Shown: piece after piece, positions 17,571 through 24,947 of the stretch | How positions within the stretch are numbered: the stretch's first letter is position 1 | Layout of the letters: each line of letters starts with the position of its first letter | NCBI GenBank assembly: GCA_947630155.1 | Contig: CANRGM010000002.1 | Coordinates: 1-44,003, forward strand | DNA length: 44,003 nucleotides | Source of the DNA: an uncultured Clostridia bacterium | GTDB taxonomy: Bacteria > Bacillota > Clostridia > TANB77 > CAG-508 | Direction of reading: 5' to 3' | Position numbers and translations under genes: made by a program | The notes under the pieces: model-generated | What the model saw: only the letters and a program-made list of their open reading frames with translations | The model's database searches: none | Told to the model about the DNA's origin: nothing

Positions 17571-18788
17571 ATGAAAAAATATATAACAAAAACAAAAGAA
17601 AAAAATGTAATTAAAATAAATATGAGAATAATGGGATTATTAAACCTGTTAATGGATTTCAAATTGTATGGAGCATTTGCTATAATTTATTATTCAGAAA
17701 TATCAAATTCAATGATGTTAGGAATGAGTATATTTAGCATAACAATGATATCTGCTGCCATTTTTGAATTCCCAACAGGTATTATTGCAGATAAAATAGG
17801 AAGAAAAAACACAGTGATTATGGGATGCATAAATTCATTGATTTATGCAATTATTCTGGCTTTGACTAACTCATATACTGGTTTAGTTGTAGCTGCAATA
17901 TTTGAAGGATTAGAAAGAGCATTCTTTAGTGGAAATAACACTGCTTTTATATATGATACATTGAAAGAAAATGACAAAGAAAATGAATATAAACATTATT
18001 TAGGAAAAGTAAATTCTATGTATTATGTAGCTGGAATTTTAAGCACAATATTAGGAGCTGTAATATCATATTTCACTTCAATAAAAGTATTAATTGTGTT
18101 TTCTGTAGTTCCAAGAATATTTGAAGTAATATTAGCATTTGCCTTGAAAGATGTAAAAAAATATTCAAATGAAGATGAAAATATTTTTGCTCAAGTAAAA
18201 AATGTAATGAAATTAGTAAAAAACAATAAAATACTAAAAAAACAAATAATAGCAGATGGAATTTCTGAGGGAATAGGAGAAGCTACATATCAATTTAGAA
18301 GTGAATTTTACAAAATGGTGTGGCCGTTATGGAGTGTTGGAATTCCTGGTATTCTATGTAATGTTGGAGCTTTTATTGGAAGTTGGTTTAGCGGAAAAGT
18401 ATTGAAAAAATGGGCTAATGAAAAAGTAATAATATTTTCAAACCTATTTAGCATTGCATCAAATTGGCTTAGTTTATTAATGAACAATGTGTTATCTCCA
18501 TTTGTAATGATTACAAATTCAGTATTTACAACAGATGTAGCTACAAGTGATATATCTCAAAGTTTATATAAAGATGAATATAGAAGTAGTATGGGCTCAT
18601 TAAAATCTCTTGTAGCAAGTGTGTTATATGCCATCTTTGCTATTTTAGTAGGATTTATTGCTGATTGGAAAGGTGCTGTAGTAGCTTTATTTTTAGCACA
18701 GATATTGAAATTTATTGTTGTGGGATTATATGGTAAAATTTATGTAATGAGAAAAAATGATAAAATTTCTAAAAAAGTGTTGACATAG
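17571..18788 (+). CDS. MFS efflux transporter (drug-export type)
   Basis: A 405-residue major-facilitator protein with about 12 membrane segments. The loop 2-3 signature is FEFPTGIIADKIGRKNTVIMG (residues about 60-85), and GLERAFFSGNNTAFIYDTL follows in the next helices, as in macrolide/multidrug exporters of the Mef-like group. AAGGAGAA precedes the ATG. The ABC-F gene starts 20 nt after its stop, so the two form one transcript. The MFS plus ABC-F order matches the streptococcal mef/msr macrolide operons. I infer efflux of a ribosome-targeting compound, but the substrate cannot be read from sequence. Confidence 0.82.
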   Translation: MKKYITKTKEKNVIKINMRIMGLLNLLMDFKLYGAFAIIYYSEISNSMMLGMSIFSITMISAAIFEFPTGIIADKIGRKNTVIMGCINSLIYAIILALTNSYTGLVVAAIFEGLERAFFSGNNTAFIYDTLKENDKENEYKHYLGKVNSMYYVAGILSTILGAVISYFTSIKVLIVFSVVPRIFEVILAFALKDVKKYSNEDENIFAQVKNVMKLVKNNKILKKQIIADGISEGIGEATYQFRSEFYKMVWPLWSVGIPGILCNVGAFIGSWFSGKVLKKWANEKVIIFSNLFSIASNWLSLLMNNVLSPFVMITNSVFTTDVATSDISQSLYKDEYRSSMGSLKSLVASVLYAIFAILVGFIADWKGAVVALFLAQILKFIVVGLYGKIYVMRKNDKISKKVLT

Positions 18789-18808
18789 TTTATAGAGGAG
18801 GAATTTTC

Positions 18809-20476
18809 TTGTTAAGAGTAAATAATATATCAAAATCTTATAAAGGTAAAACTATTTTAAATCAAATTGGGTTTACATTAAATTCCGGAGAAAAAATAGG
18901 TTTAGTAGGTTGCAATGGAGTAGGAAAGTCAACATTAATGAGAATTATTTCTGGTATTGAAAAGGCTGATGAAGGAACAATTGAAATAGACAATCCAGAA
19001 TTTGTGGGATATCTAAGGCAAGAATTCAAGATTAATGAAGAGAATGAAACAATAGTTTCATTTCTAAAAAAGGAAATTGGTATAGATGATATAGAAGCAA
19101 ATTTAAAAACACTGGAAGAAACAATGGGGGAAGACACAGAAAAAATAGAAAAATACTGCGAATTACAGGAAAAATATTCGTTATTAGATGGTTATAATTT
19201 TGATTATAAATTAGACACAATTTTAAATGGCTTAGGTATGGGAAAAGAATTTAAGGATAGAAGAATAAGCGAATTAAGTGGTGGTCAAAAAAATAAAGTA
19301 ATGCTTGCACTAGTATTATTAAAAGGTGCGGAATTAATTTTATTAGATGAACCGACTAATAATTTAGATTTAAAATCAATTGAATGGTTAGAAGAATATC
19401 TAAGTACATTAGATATTCCATGTTTAATAGTATCACATGATAGGAGATTTTTAGATAAAGTAACTACTAAAACTATTGAGATTGATGAATTTGAAAGAAC
19501 ATGTAAAGAGTATCCTGGAAATTATTCACAATATGTGGAATTTAAGAAAAAAGAAGAAGAAAAACAATTAGAATTATATAGCAGTCAACAAGAACAAATA
19601 AAAGTTTTACAAGATAGTATAAAACAGAAAAAGGATTGGGCAATTAAAGGAAGAAAACAAGGAGTAAAAGACAATGATAAATATACTAGAGGCTATGAAA
19701 GAGATAGGGCTAGTGGCCTAGCTAGTAAGGCAAAACAAATAGAAAAGCAAATTCAACAAATGGACAAAATTGAGAGACCAAAAACAAGAAATAAATTACA
19801 AATTAAAATTAATACTTCAAAAATGAAAGGATCTACAAATATTTCTTTTAAAGATTTAGTTTGTGGATATGAAAAAGGTTTTCAAACTGAACCTGTTTCT
19901 TTAGATTGTCATTTTGGTCAAAAAATAATCATAATTGGTGATAATGGTTCAGGTAAAACAACTTTTTTAAAAACATTGATGAAAGAACAAAAACCAATTT
20001 CAGGGAATGTTGATATTGGAAGTGCATTGAAAATAGGATATATTGCGCAAGATACTAAGGAAAATACAGATTTAACAATTGATGAATATATAAAAAAATC
20101 AATAGATTATGAAAATTTACAAGACAAATCAATGATATATACAGTTATGAAACAATTTAATTTTGCATATGAAGATAAGGATAAAAAATATTCTGAATTA
20201 AGTCCTGGTGAAAGAACAAGAATTCATCTAGCAATATTTTCATTATTGGATATAAACACACTAATTTTAGATGAACCCACAAATCATCTTGATATAGAAG
20301 CATTAGAAGCATTAGAGGAAGTTCTAGAAAATTTTGAAGGAACTGTAATTGCAATTAGTCATGATAGAGAGTTTATAGAAAAAGTTTGTCCAGATAGAAT
20401 TTTAGAAATGGTTGATGGTAAATTTAGAGAAATAAGAGTGGAAAATATAGAAAAAAGAAGAACGGAAAAAAAATGA
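18809..20476 (+). CDS. ABC-F ribosome-protection-type ATPase
   Basis: A 555-residue soluble protein with two ABC domains and no membrane segments. Domain 1: Walker A GCNGVGKST, signature LSGGQKNKVMLA, Walker B LILLDEPTNNLD. Domain 2: Walker A GDNGSGKTT, signature LSPGERTRIHLA, Walker B LILDEPTNHLD. The interdomain linker (about residues 245-335, QLELYSSQQEQIKVLQDSIKQKKDWAIKGRK...) is long and charged, as in ABC-F proteins that reach the peptidyl-transferase centre to displace antibiotics. Start is TTG with GAGGAGG upstream. The leader peptide and MFS partner favour a resistance role over housekeeping EttA/YdiF types, but the subgroup is not certain. Confidence 0.88.
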   Translation: MLRVNNISKSYKGKTILNQIGFTLNSGEKIGLVGCNGVGKSTLMRIISGIEKADEGTIEIDNPEFVGYLRQEFKINEENETIVSFLKKEIGIDDIEANLKTLEETMGEDTEKIEKYCELQEKYSLLDGYNFDYKLDTILNGLGMGKEFKDRRISELSGGQKNKVMLALVLLKGAELILLDEPTNNLDLKSIEWLEEYLSTLDIPCLIVSHDRRFLDKVTTKTIEIDEFERTCKEYPGNYSQYVEFKKKEEEKQLELYSSQQEQIKVLQDSIKQKKDWAIKGRKQGVKDNDKYTRGYERDRASGLASKAKQIEKQIQQMDKIERPKTRNKLQIKINTSKMKGSTNISFKDLVCGYEKGFQTEPVSLDCHFGQKIIIIGDNGSGKTTFLKTLMKEQKPISGNVDIGSALKIGYIAQDTKENTDLTIDEYIKKSIDYENLQDKSMIYTVMKQFNFAYEDKDKKYSELSPGERTRIHLAIFSLLDINTLILDEPTNHLDIEALEALEEVLENFEGTVIAISHDREFIEKVCPDRILEMVDGKFREIRVENIEKRRTEKK

Positions 20477-20540
20477 ACAATAGATCAATTGAATAGTAAA
20501 AGATAAAATGTATAGATGATGAAGAACAAAAAAATTTCAT

Positions 20541-20589
20541 AAACCTCCTAAAATAAGCATAAAATTAAATAGCTTATTTTAGGAGGTTT
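20541..20589 (+). promoter_or_regulatory. Perfect hairpin containing the ribosome binding site of the deacetylase
   Basis: AAACCTCCTAAAATAAGC pairs exactly (18 bp) with GCTTATTTTAGGAGGTTT around 13 nt. The AGGAGG inside the right arm is the ribosome binding site of the ATG at 20594. It may also terminate the ABC-F transcript, although no T run follows, only TTTATTTAT. In any transcript reading through, translation would be masked. Confidence 0.75.
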
Positions 20590-20593
20590 ATTT

Positions 20594-21365
20594 ATGTTTT
20601 TAGTATTTAATAAACAGAAAATATATTCTTATCTAGTAGCACTAAGTACAGTGATTGCATTATTTATTTTTGCAGCTACATTTACAAGTAAATCAGGTGA
20701 GATAGTAGAAACAATGTCTCAAGCAAAGCTAGTACCAATTTATAATGTTGAGACAGAAGAACCCAAGGTAGCATTTACCATGAATTGTGCATGGAATGCA
20801 GATGATATTGATTCGATATTAGCGACACTTGAAAAACATAAAACTCACATAACGTTTTTTATGGTGGGAGACTGGGTGGATAAGTATCCAGAAGCGGTGA
20901 AAAAAATATCGGATGCAGGGCATGAAATAGCAAATCATTCAGATGGGCATAAACATGTAAATAATTTAAGTTTAGGAGATAATGAAAAAGAAATTATAAA
21001 TTGTTCGGAAAAGATAAAGAAAATAACTGGAAAATCAACTACTTTATATAGAGGTCCTTATGGGGAATATAACAATACTGTAATACAAGCAGCAGAAAAT
21101 CAAAAACACACTACAATTCAATGGTCTTTAGATACGTTGGATTATCAGCGGTCTTACTGGGGATGAAATGTGGGCAAGACTTAACAACAAAATTAAAAAT
21201 GGGGATATTATATTATCACATAACGGAACAGATCATACCGCAGATAGTTTAGATAAACTGCTTACTAATATAGAGAAAAAGGGGTTTAAAGTTGTTACTG
21301 TTTCTGACTTAATTTATAGTGATAATTATGAAATTGACAGCAATGGAACGCAAAAACAAAAATAA
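20594..21365 (+). pseudogene. Membrane-anchored polysaccharide deacetylase (PdaB-like), frameshifted
   Basis: Two ORFs (20594-21166 and 21168-21365) make one NodB-fold deacetylase. After an N-terminal membrane segment (YLVALSTVIALFIFAATF) come AFTMNCAWNADDID, the HxxxH-type metal motif NHSDGH, RGPYGEYN and, in the second ORF, ILSHNG. The frame breaks near 21149: CAG-C-GGT CTT ACT GGG GAT GAA ATG restores DYQGLTGDEMWARL if one base is dropped. The family's catalytic-base Asp in TFD is Asn here (TMN), so even the repaired protein might be weak or inactive. A sporulation or cell-wall role is inferred from the family. Confidence 0.8.
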
Positions 21366-21366
21366 T

Positions 21367-21397
21367 TGCACAATTGGGAACGCGTACCAATTGTGCA
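21367..21397. terminator. Inverted repeat after the deacetylase
   Basis: TGCACAATTGG and CCAATTGTGCA pair perfectly around a 9-nt loop, GAACGCGTA. It lies directly after the stop codon but has no T run, so the terminator call is tentative. Confidence 0.5.
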
Positions 21398-21445
21398 TAA
21401 TTTGGGAAATTTGCGATATACTAATAAAAAGGAGATTGAAATAAA

Positions 21446-21955
21446 ATGGTATTTATTGGTCTTATTACAGATTCAAAAAGTGAGAGCAATATTGAGAAAT
21501 TATTATCATATAATAAATTTTTGGTAGAAAATAAAGTAATATTTATAAAAGAAAAGAATATAGATAATATAAAGAATGTTCATTTTGATACAGTAATAAT
21601 AAATAAGAAATTTGAAAAAATTGATGAGTTAAATAAAATATTACAAAATGCAAAAAATGTAATTATTAATATGGATATTGATGCAAAATATGAAGAATTA
21701 AATATCACAAATTCCAATTTAATAACTTATGGTTTTAATTCTAAATCAAGTATTACAATATCAAGTGTAACTGATGATGATGTATTAATTTGTGTGCAAA
21801 GAAATATATATAATAATTATGGAGAAATTGAATTGCAGGAAATAAAACTAGAATATAATGAAAACTATAGTATATATGATTTAATAATTGTTTTAGTGCT
21901 ATTTTTGATATATGTACCAGATTATGACAAAATTAACATAAATGGTATAAAATAA
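21446..21955 (+). CDS. Unknown protein, possibly Mur-ligase-like fragment
   Basis: This 169-residue protein is not firmly recognised. It alternates short strands and helices like a Rossmann-type domain (FDTVIINKKF, KNVIINMDID). It contains LITYGFNSKSSITISSV, which recalls the TYGFN-type segment of Mur-ligase middle domains. There is no P-loop, so it cannot be a complete ligase. The C-terminus has a hydrophobic stretch (IYDLIIVLVLFLIYVPDY). AAGGAGAT precedes the ATG. It is followed by a separate promoter for ssb. Confidence 0.55.
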   Translation: MVFIGLITDSKSESNIEKLLSYNKFLVENKVIFIKEKNIDNIKNVHFDTVIINKKFEKIDELNKILQNAKNVIINMDIDAKYEELNITNSNLITYGFNSKSSITISSVTDDDVLICVQRNIYNNYGEIELQEIKLEYNENYSIYDLIIVLVLFLIYVPDYDKININGIK

Positions 21956-21983
21956 AAAATATTGAAAAATATAACTTTTTATG

Positions 21984-22012
21984 TAGACAAAACCAAAAAA
22001 ATAGTGTATAAT
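21984..22012 (+). promoter_or_regulatory. SigA promoter of ssb
   Basis: TAGACA, a 17-nt spacer and TATAAT, about 70 nt before the ssb start. Confidence 0.65.
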
Positions 22013-22083
22013 AATAAATATGATATAAAAATTTGTACATTATGATTAAAAATATAATAAACAAATAAGGGGAGGAAATAAAT

Positions 22084-22776
22084 TTGAATACAAATTATTT
22101 AGAAAATAACCACTTAGTATTAGTGGGAAAGGTAACAAGTGAAAAAAGACTTAGTCATGAAATTTATGGAGAAAAATTTTACATATTTGATTTAGCAGTA
22201 CCTCGTTTAAGCGGTAATGCAGACATTATTCCAATAACTGTATCAGAAAGATTACTTTCAATTAATGATTTGAAAATTGATTCAAAAATTACAGTAGAAG
22301 GTCAATTTAGATCATATAACAGTTATGAAAATGAGAAAAACAGATTAGTACTTACAGTTTTTGCTAAAGAAATTAAGTTTATGGAGAATCAAGAACAAGA
22401 AATTGAAGTCAGCAAAGATGTAGTTTCAAATGAAGTAACATTAAATGGTTACATATGTAAAAAACCTATTTACAGACAAACTCCATTTGGAAGAGAAATT
22501 TCAGATTTATTATTAGCAGTAAACAGAGCATATAATAAATCAGACTACATACCATGTATAGCATGGGGAAGAAATGCTAGATTTTGTGAAAATATTCTAG
22601 TAGGAACTGAGGTAAAAATAGTAGGTAGAGTTCAATCAAGAACATATGAGAAGAAATATGAAGATGGTAGAGTTGAAACAAAAGTAGCATATGAAGTTTC
22701 AGTTTCAAGTTTAGAAGTAGTAAATCAAGAAGATGATTCAGTTCAAAATGAAGAAACAGTTGAACAAGCAATGTAA
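22084..22776 (+). CDS. ssb: Single-stranded DNA-binding protein with two OB folds
   Basis: A 230-residue SSB/PriB-like protein. It has two OB-fold units: residues about 8-115 (HLVLVGKVTSEKRLSHEIYGEKFYIFDLAV...) and about 125-215 (NEVTLNGYICKKPIYRQTPFGREISDLLLAVNR...YIPCIAWGRNARF...VGTEVKIVGRVQSRTY). The second unit carries the usual SSB pattern and the first is diverged. The acidic tail QEDDSVQNEETVEQAM lacks the DxDxPF ending of canonical SSB. Two-OB proteins of this type occur in Clostridia, with a role in replication or repair inferred from the family. Start is TTG after GGGGAGG. Confidence 0.8.
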   Translation: MNTNYLENNHLVLVGKVTSEKRLSHEIYGEKFYIFDLAVPRLSGNADIIPITVSERLLSINDLKIDSKITVEGQFRSYNSYENEKNRLVLTVFAKEIKFMENQEQEIEVSKDVVSNEVTLNGYICKKPIYRQTPFGREISDLLLAVNRAYNKSDYIPCIAWGRNARFCENILVGTEVKIVGRVQSRTYEKKYEDGRVETKVAYEVSVSSLEVVNQEDDSVQNEETVEQAM

Positions 22777-22822
22777 TCAAACAAAATAGATAACCCAATA
22801 GCAATATAACTCATAAAAGCAG

Positions 22823-22873
22823 ATATCCAGTCTAGACATAGATTCAGACTGGATATTTGTTTTTATTTTTTTT
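22823..22873. terminator. Terminator shared by ssb and a small minus-strand gene
   Basis: ATATCCAGTCT pairs exactly with AGACTGGATAT (12-nt loop) and a T-rich tract follows. The tail overlaps the end of the 48-residue minus-strand ORF. Confidence 0.85.
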
Positions 22874-23009
22874 CTTTTGGTATGATTATTTTATTTTTAT
22901 CTGTTTTATTTTTAGGCTTTTCAACATCTAAATGTGTACTAACTGGAGATATACCTAAACGACCTTTTCCTTTAACTACTTCAATTTTAGGTTTTTTATC
23001 ATTTGACAT
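22863..23009 (-). CDS. Small basic protein, 48 residues (not in the ORF track)
   Basis: The minus-strand ORF begins MSNDKKPKIEVVKGKGRLG and ends IIIPKEKK. It is Lys-rich with a distinctive centre, RLGISPVSTHLDVEKP. AAAAGGAG lies 9 nt before the ATG, and TTGAAC, a 17-nt spacer and TAATAT further up make a credible SigA promoter. No signal peptide or membrane segment is seen. The combination of site, promoter and terminator argues for a real gene. Function unknown. Confidence 0.65.
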   Translation of the reverse strand: MSNDKKPKIEVVKGKGRLGISPVSTHLDVEKPKNKTDKNKIIIPKEKK

Positions 23010-23094
23010 ATTATCGCACTCCTTTTATACTTTTTCTAATATTATCATATAAACATCATTTGTTCAAGAGATGAAATACAAAAAAACTTGAACC

Positions 23095-23123
23095 TTGACA
23101 TATATAATCAGAAATGATTTAAT
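23095..23123 (+). promoter_or_regulatory. SigA promoter of scpB
   Basis: Perfect TTGACA, a 17-nt spacer and TTTAAT, 30 nt before the scpB start. Confidence 0.65.
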
Positions 23124-23152
23124 ATGAAAGATGAGAAAAGGAGAGAGTAAAT

Positions 23153-23779
23153 ATGGACTATAAAAAACAACAAGGTATAATAGAATCAATTTTATTTGCT
23201 GCTGGTAGGCAGGTTGAAATAAAGGAATTAATGTCAGCTACAGAATTAGGACAAGACGAAATTACTTCAATTGTGGAAATTATGAAAAATGAATATAATA
23301 ATGAAAATAGAGGAATTGAAATAATAAAAGTAAATGATGCATATCAATTGTGTGCCAAAAAAGAAAACTATGAGTATATATATCCAATTTTTGATAAAAG
23401 AAGCAAACCAAATTTATCACCAGCAGCATTAGAAGTTATTTCAATAATTGCATATAATCCAAAAATAACAAGAGCTGAAATTGAATCAATCCGTGGTGTG
23501 GGGTCAGATGGAACAATATATAAATTATTAGAATATGAATTAATACAAGAAGCTGGAAGATTAGATGCACCAGGTAGACCTACTATGTATGAAACAACTC
23601 CTAAATTTCTAAAAATGTTTGGATTAAGCAATTTAGACGAATTGCCAGAATTACCTAGATATAAATTAGATGAAAATCAACAAATTGTTATTGATGAGTA
23701 TATTAAAAATGAACAAAATAATGTGAATGAAGATAAACAAGAAGAAAACATAGTTGAAGAAAGTGATAATAATAAATAG
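23153..23779 (+). CDS. scpB: Segregation and condensation protein B
   Basis: Kleisin-associated winged-helix partner of the SMC-ScpA condensin, which compacts and separates chromosomes. This 208-residue protein shows QGIIESILFAAGRQVEIKEL at the start, LSPAALEVISIIAYNPKITRAEIESIRGVGSDGTIYKLLEYELIQEAGRLDAPGRPTMYETTPKFLKMFGL in the second winged helix, and an acidic tail. Length is normal. GGAGAGAG precedes the ATG. scpA is not adjacent upstream, so the common scpA-scpB pair is split here or lies elsewhere. Confidence 0.93.
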   Translation: MDYKKQQGIIESILFAAGRQVEIKELMSATELGQDEITSIVEIMKNEYNNENRGIEIIKVNDAYQLCAKKENYEYIYPIFDKRSKPNLSPAALEVISIIAYNPKITRAEIESIRGVGSDGTIYKLLEYELIQEAGRLDAPGRPTMYETTPKFLKMFGLSNLDELPELPRYKLDENQQIVIDEYIKNEQNNVNEDKQEENIVEESDNNK

Positions 23780-23789
23780 AAATAGATGA

Positions 23790-23847
23790 AGTCCTAGTGT
23801 TAGTGTGATAAAAATTATAGTATTCCATAAACTAGGACTCCTTTTTT
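23790..23847. terminator. Long-loop terminator after scpB
   Basis: AGTCCTAGT pairs with ACTAGGACT across a 32-nt loop and is followed by CCTTTTTT. It lies between convergent scpB and a small minus-strand gene. Confidence 0.65.
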
Positions 23848-23971
23848 AAGTTCTTTTTTTAAAATATGCACAATCATGGTTAGTATTGAAAGATTGACGT
23901 ATTGTGTTATTTAGTGTACATTTTCCATCTTTTTGATGTACACAATTTAATGAACAATTAATATTGGTCAA
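23846..23971 (-). CDS. Small Cys-rich protein, 41 residues (not in the ORF track)
   Basis: The minus-strand ORF begins MTNINCSLNCVHQKDGKCTL and ends DCAYFKKRT. It has four cysteines in the pattern C-x3-C-x7-C-x15-C, suggesting a metal or disulfide-bound mini-domain. It resembles short clostridial CxxxC...GxC...DCxYF proteins, which are often poorly annotated. Start is TTG with GAGGTG 6 nt upstream. An exact CATACTA -10-like sequence lies at the right distance for a forespore-sigma promoter. Function unknown. Confidence 0.6.
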   Translation of the reverse strand: MTNINCSLNCVHQKDGKCTLNNTIRQSFNTNHDCAYFKKRT

Positions 23972-23992
23972 TTTTATCACCTCTAACAAGGT

Positions 23993-23999
23993 TAGTATG
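23993..23999 (-). promoter_or_regulatory. Candidate SigG/SigF-type -10 element for the Cys-rich ORF
   Basis: CATACTA on the minus strand matches the SigG -10 consensus. A CACATA hexamer 17 nt further upstream is only a partial -35 match. The predicted start lies about 15 nt before the TTG codon. Confidence 0.35.
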
Positions 24000-24045
24000 T
24001 GTATATTTTGCAAAATTATGTGAAAGAAAAAATTTCCAAAAACAC

Positions 24046-24074
24046 TTGATTTTTTTTGTAATATATGTTAGTAT
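24046..24074 (+). promoter_or_regulatory. Probable promoter of rpmB
   Basis: TTGATT, a 17-nt spacer and TAGTAT. An overlapping TATTAT three bases on is an alternative -10. Confidence 0.5.
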
Positions 24075-24118
24075 TATAAATAGTCAATTTAATAAACGCA
24101 TATAGGAGGTGCAATAAA

Positions 24119-24316
24119 ATGGCTAATTGTGCAATTTGTAATAAAACAAAAAGTTGGGGAAATAAAATAAGCATTGCTCGTTCACATGTAAGTAGAAGAG
24201 CTTCAAGAACTTTTTCACCAAATTTAAGAACAGTAAAAGCAGAAATAGATGGTGAAGTAAAAAGAATACATGTATGTGCAAAATGTTTACGTTCAGGTAA
24301 AGTAAAAAGAGCATAA
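24119..24316 (+). CDS. rpmB: 50S ribosomal protein L28
   Basis: Component of the large ribosomal subunit. The 65-residue protein is the zinc-binding form, with CAIC near the N-terminus and CAKC near the C-terminus. The core is ISIARSHVSRRASRTFSPNLRTVKAEIDGEVKRIHVCAKCLRSGKV. AGGAGGTGC precedes the ATG. In Bacillus subtilis spoVM and rpmB are neighbours; here a spoVM ORF also lies nearby, on the opposite strand. Confidence 0.96.
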   Translation: MANCAICNKTKSWGNKISIARSHVSRRASRTFSPNLRTVKAEIDGEVKRIHVCAKCLRSGKVKRA

Positions 24317-24326
24317 TTTTATAAAT

Positions 24327-24390
24327 AAATTGGGTTAAATTAAATTATAAATTTTGTATAGTGTAGTTTAATTTAATTCAATTTATTTTT
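24327..24390 (+). terminator. AT-rich terminator after rpmB
   Basis: AAATTGGGTTAAATTAAA pairs with TTTAATTTAATTCAATTT, with a 22-nt loop and ATTTTT after it. Confidence 0.7.
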
Positions 24391-24410
24391 ATATATTTAA
24401 TATTATTATG

Positions 24411-24463
24411 AAAAAGTAAGAAATATATGCTATTACTATATAAAACATATATTTCTTATTTTT
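24411..24463. terminator. Bidirectional terminator between rpmB and spoVM
   Basis: AAAAAGTAAGAAATATATG pairs with CATATATTTCTTATTTTT (one bulged G). A T run follows on the plus strand, and TTTTT lies on the minus strand for the small minus-strand genes. Confidence 0.75.
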
Positions 24464-24504
24464 AATGTTTTAAATCATGGATAATTTTAATTAAAATATG
24501 TAGT

Positions 24505-24579
24505 TTAATCTTTGATGCCAAAAATAAACTTAACAATTCCTCGTAAACATTTAGGAACTTTTTTTACAACAATAGTCAT
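24505..24579 (-). CDS. spoVM: Stage V sporulation protein SpoVM (24 residues, not in the ORF track)
   Basis: The minus-strand ORF encodes MTIVVKKVPKCLRGIVKFIF followed by GIKD. This fits SpoVM, a 24-26-residue amphipathic helix that senses forespore membrane curvature and anchors SpoIVA for coat assembly. The V-x-K-x-P-K-x-L-x-G-I-[VL]-x-x-[IM]-F/L-G frame matches the Bacillus form (KLPKFLGGIVRAMLG). The Bacillus G-G pair is R-G here. AAAGGAG precedes the ATG. Two further supports are the nearby rpmB, a Bacillus neighbour, and the many other sporulation genes around. It is 21 nt after the 49-residue membrane protein, likely co-transcribed. Confidence 0.8.
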   Translation of the reverse strand: MTIVVKKVPKCLRGIVKFIFGIKD

Positions 24580-24600
24580 TTTTCAACACACTCCTTTATA

Positions 24601-24750
24601 CTAACATGCTAGCCAAACAAGGCCAACTATGCATACTGCGATACCAATAGCGAAAAGCCATCCCGTAAGTGGAAGTAATAGTACTAATAATATTCCTAAA
24701 CCTAAACCAATTAAACATACTCCTAAAGTCTTTTTAAATAAACAGAACAT
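24601..24750 (-). CDS. Small hydrophobic membrane protein, 49 residues (not in the ORF track)
   Basis: The minus-strand ORF begins MFCLFKKTLGVCLIGLGLGI and continues with a Pro turn (LLPLTGW) into a second hydrophobic helix ending LVWLAC. It is a two-helix membrane hairpin with Cys at both ends. AGGAGG lies 8 nt before the ATG. It is immediately upstream of spoVM on the same strand. Similar short GLGILL..LP..GWLF proteins occur in Clostridia. A spore-membrane role is inferred from position only. Confidence 0.65.
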   Translation of the reverse strand: MFCLFKKTLGVCLIGLGLGILLVLLLPLTGWLFAIGIAVCIVGLVWLAC

Positions 24751-24886
24751 AATGTATTACCTCCTCTATTTAATATATAATATTAAATTTTAATTCAAAT
24801 GTTACATAAAATGGGTAAGAATTTTTACATGACCACCTGAATCGTAAAACAATCAAATTCAACTACAATAATTTTGGTAAAAAGTA

Positions 24887-24915
24887 TTTGCGAAATCCAA
24901 TTTATATGTTATGAT
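24887..24915 (+). promoter_or_regulatory. Probable promoter of the GH18 gene
   Basis: TTTGCG, a 17-nt spacer and TATGAT, about 30 nt before the start codon. The -35 is weak. Confidence 0.45.
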
Positions 24916-24947
24916 AAATAATATAAAAAATAAGGGAGAAATGTAGA

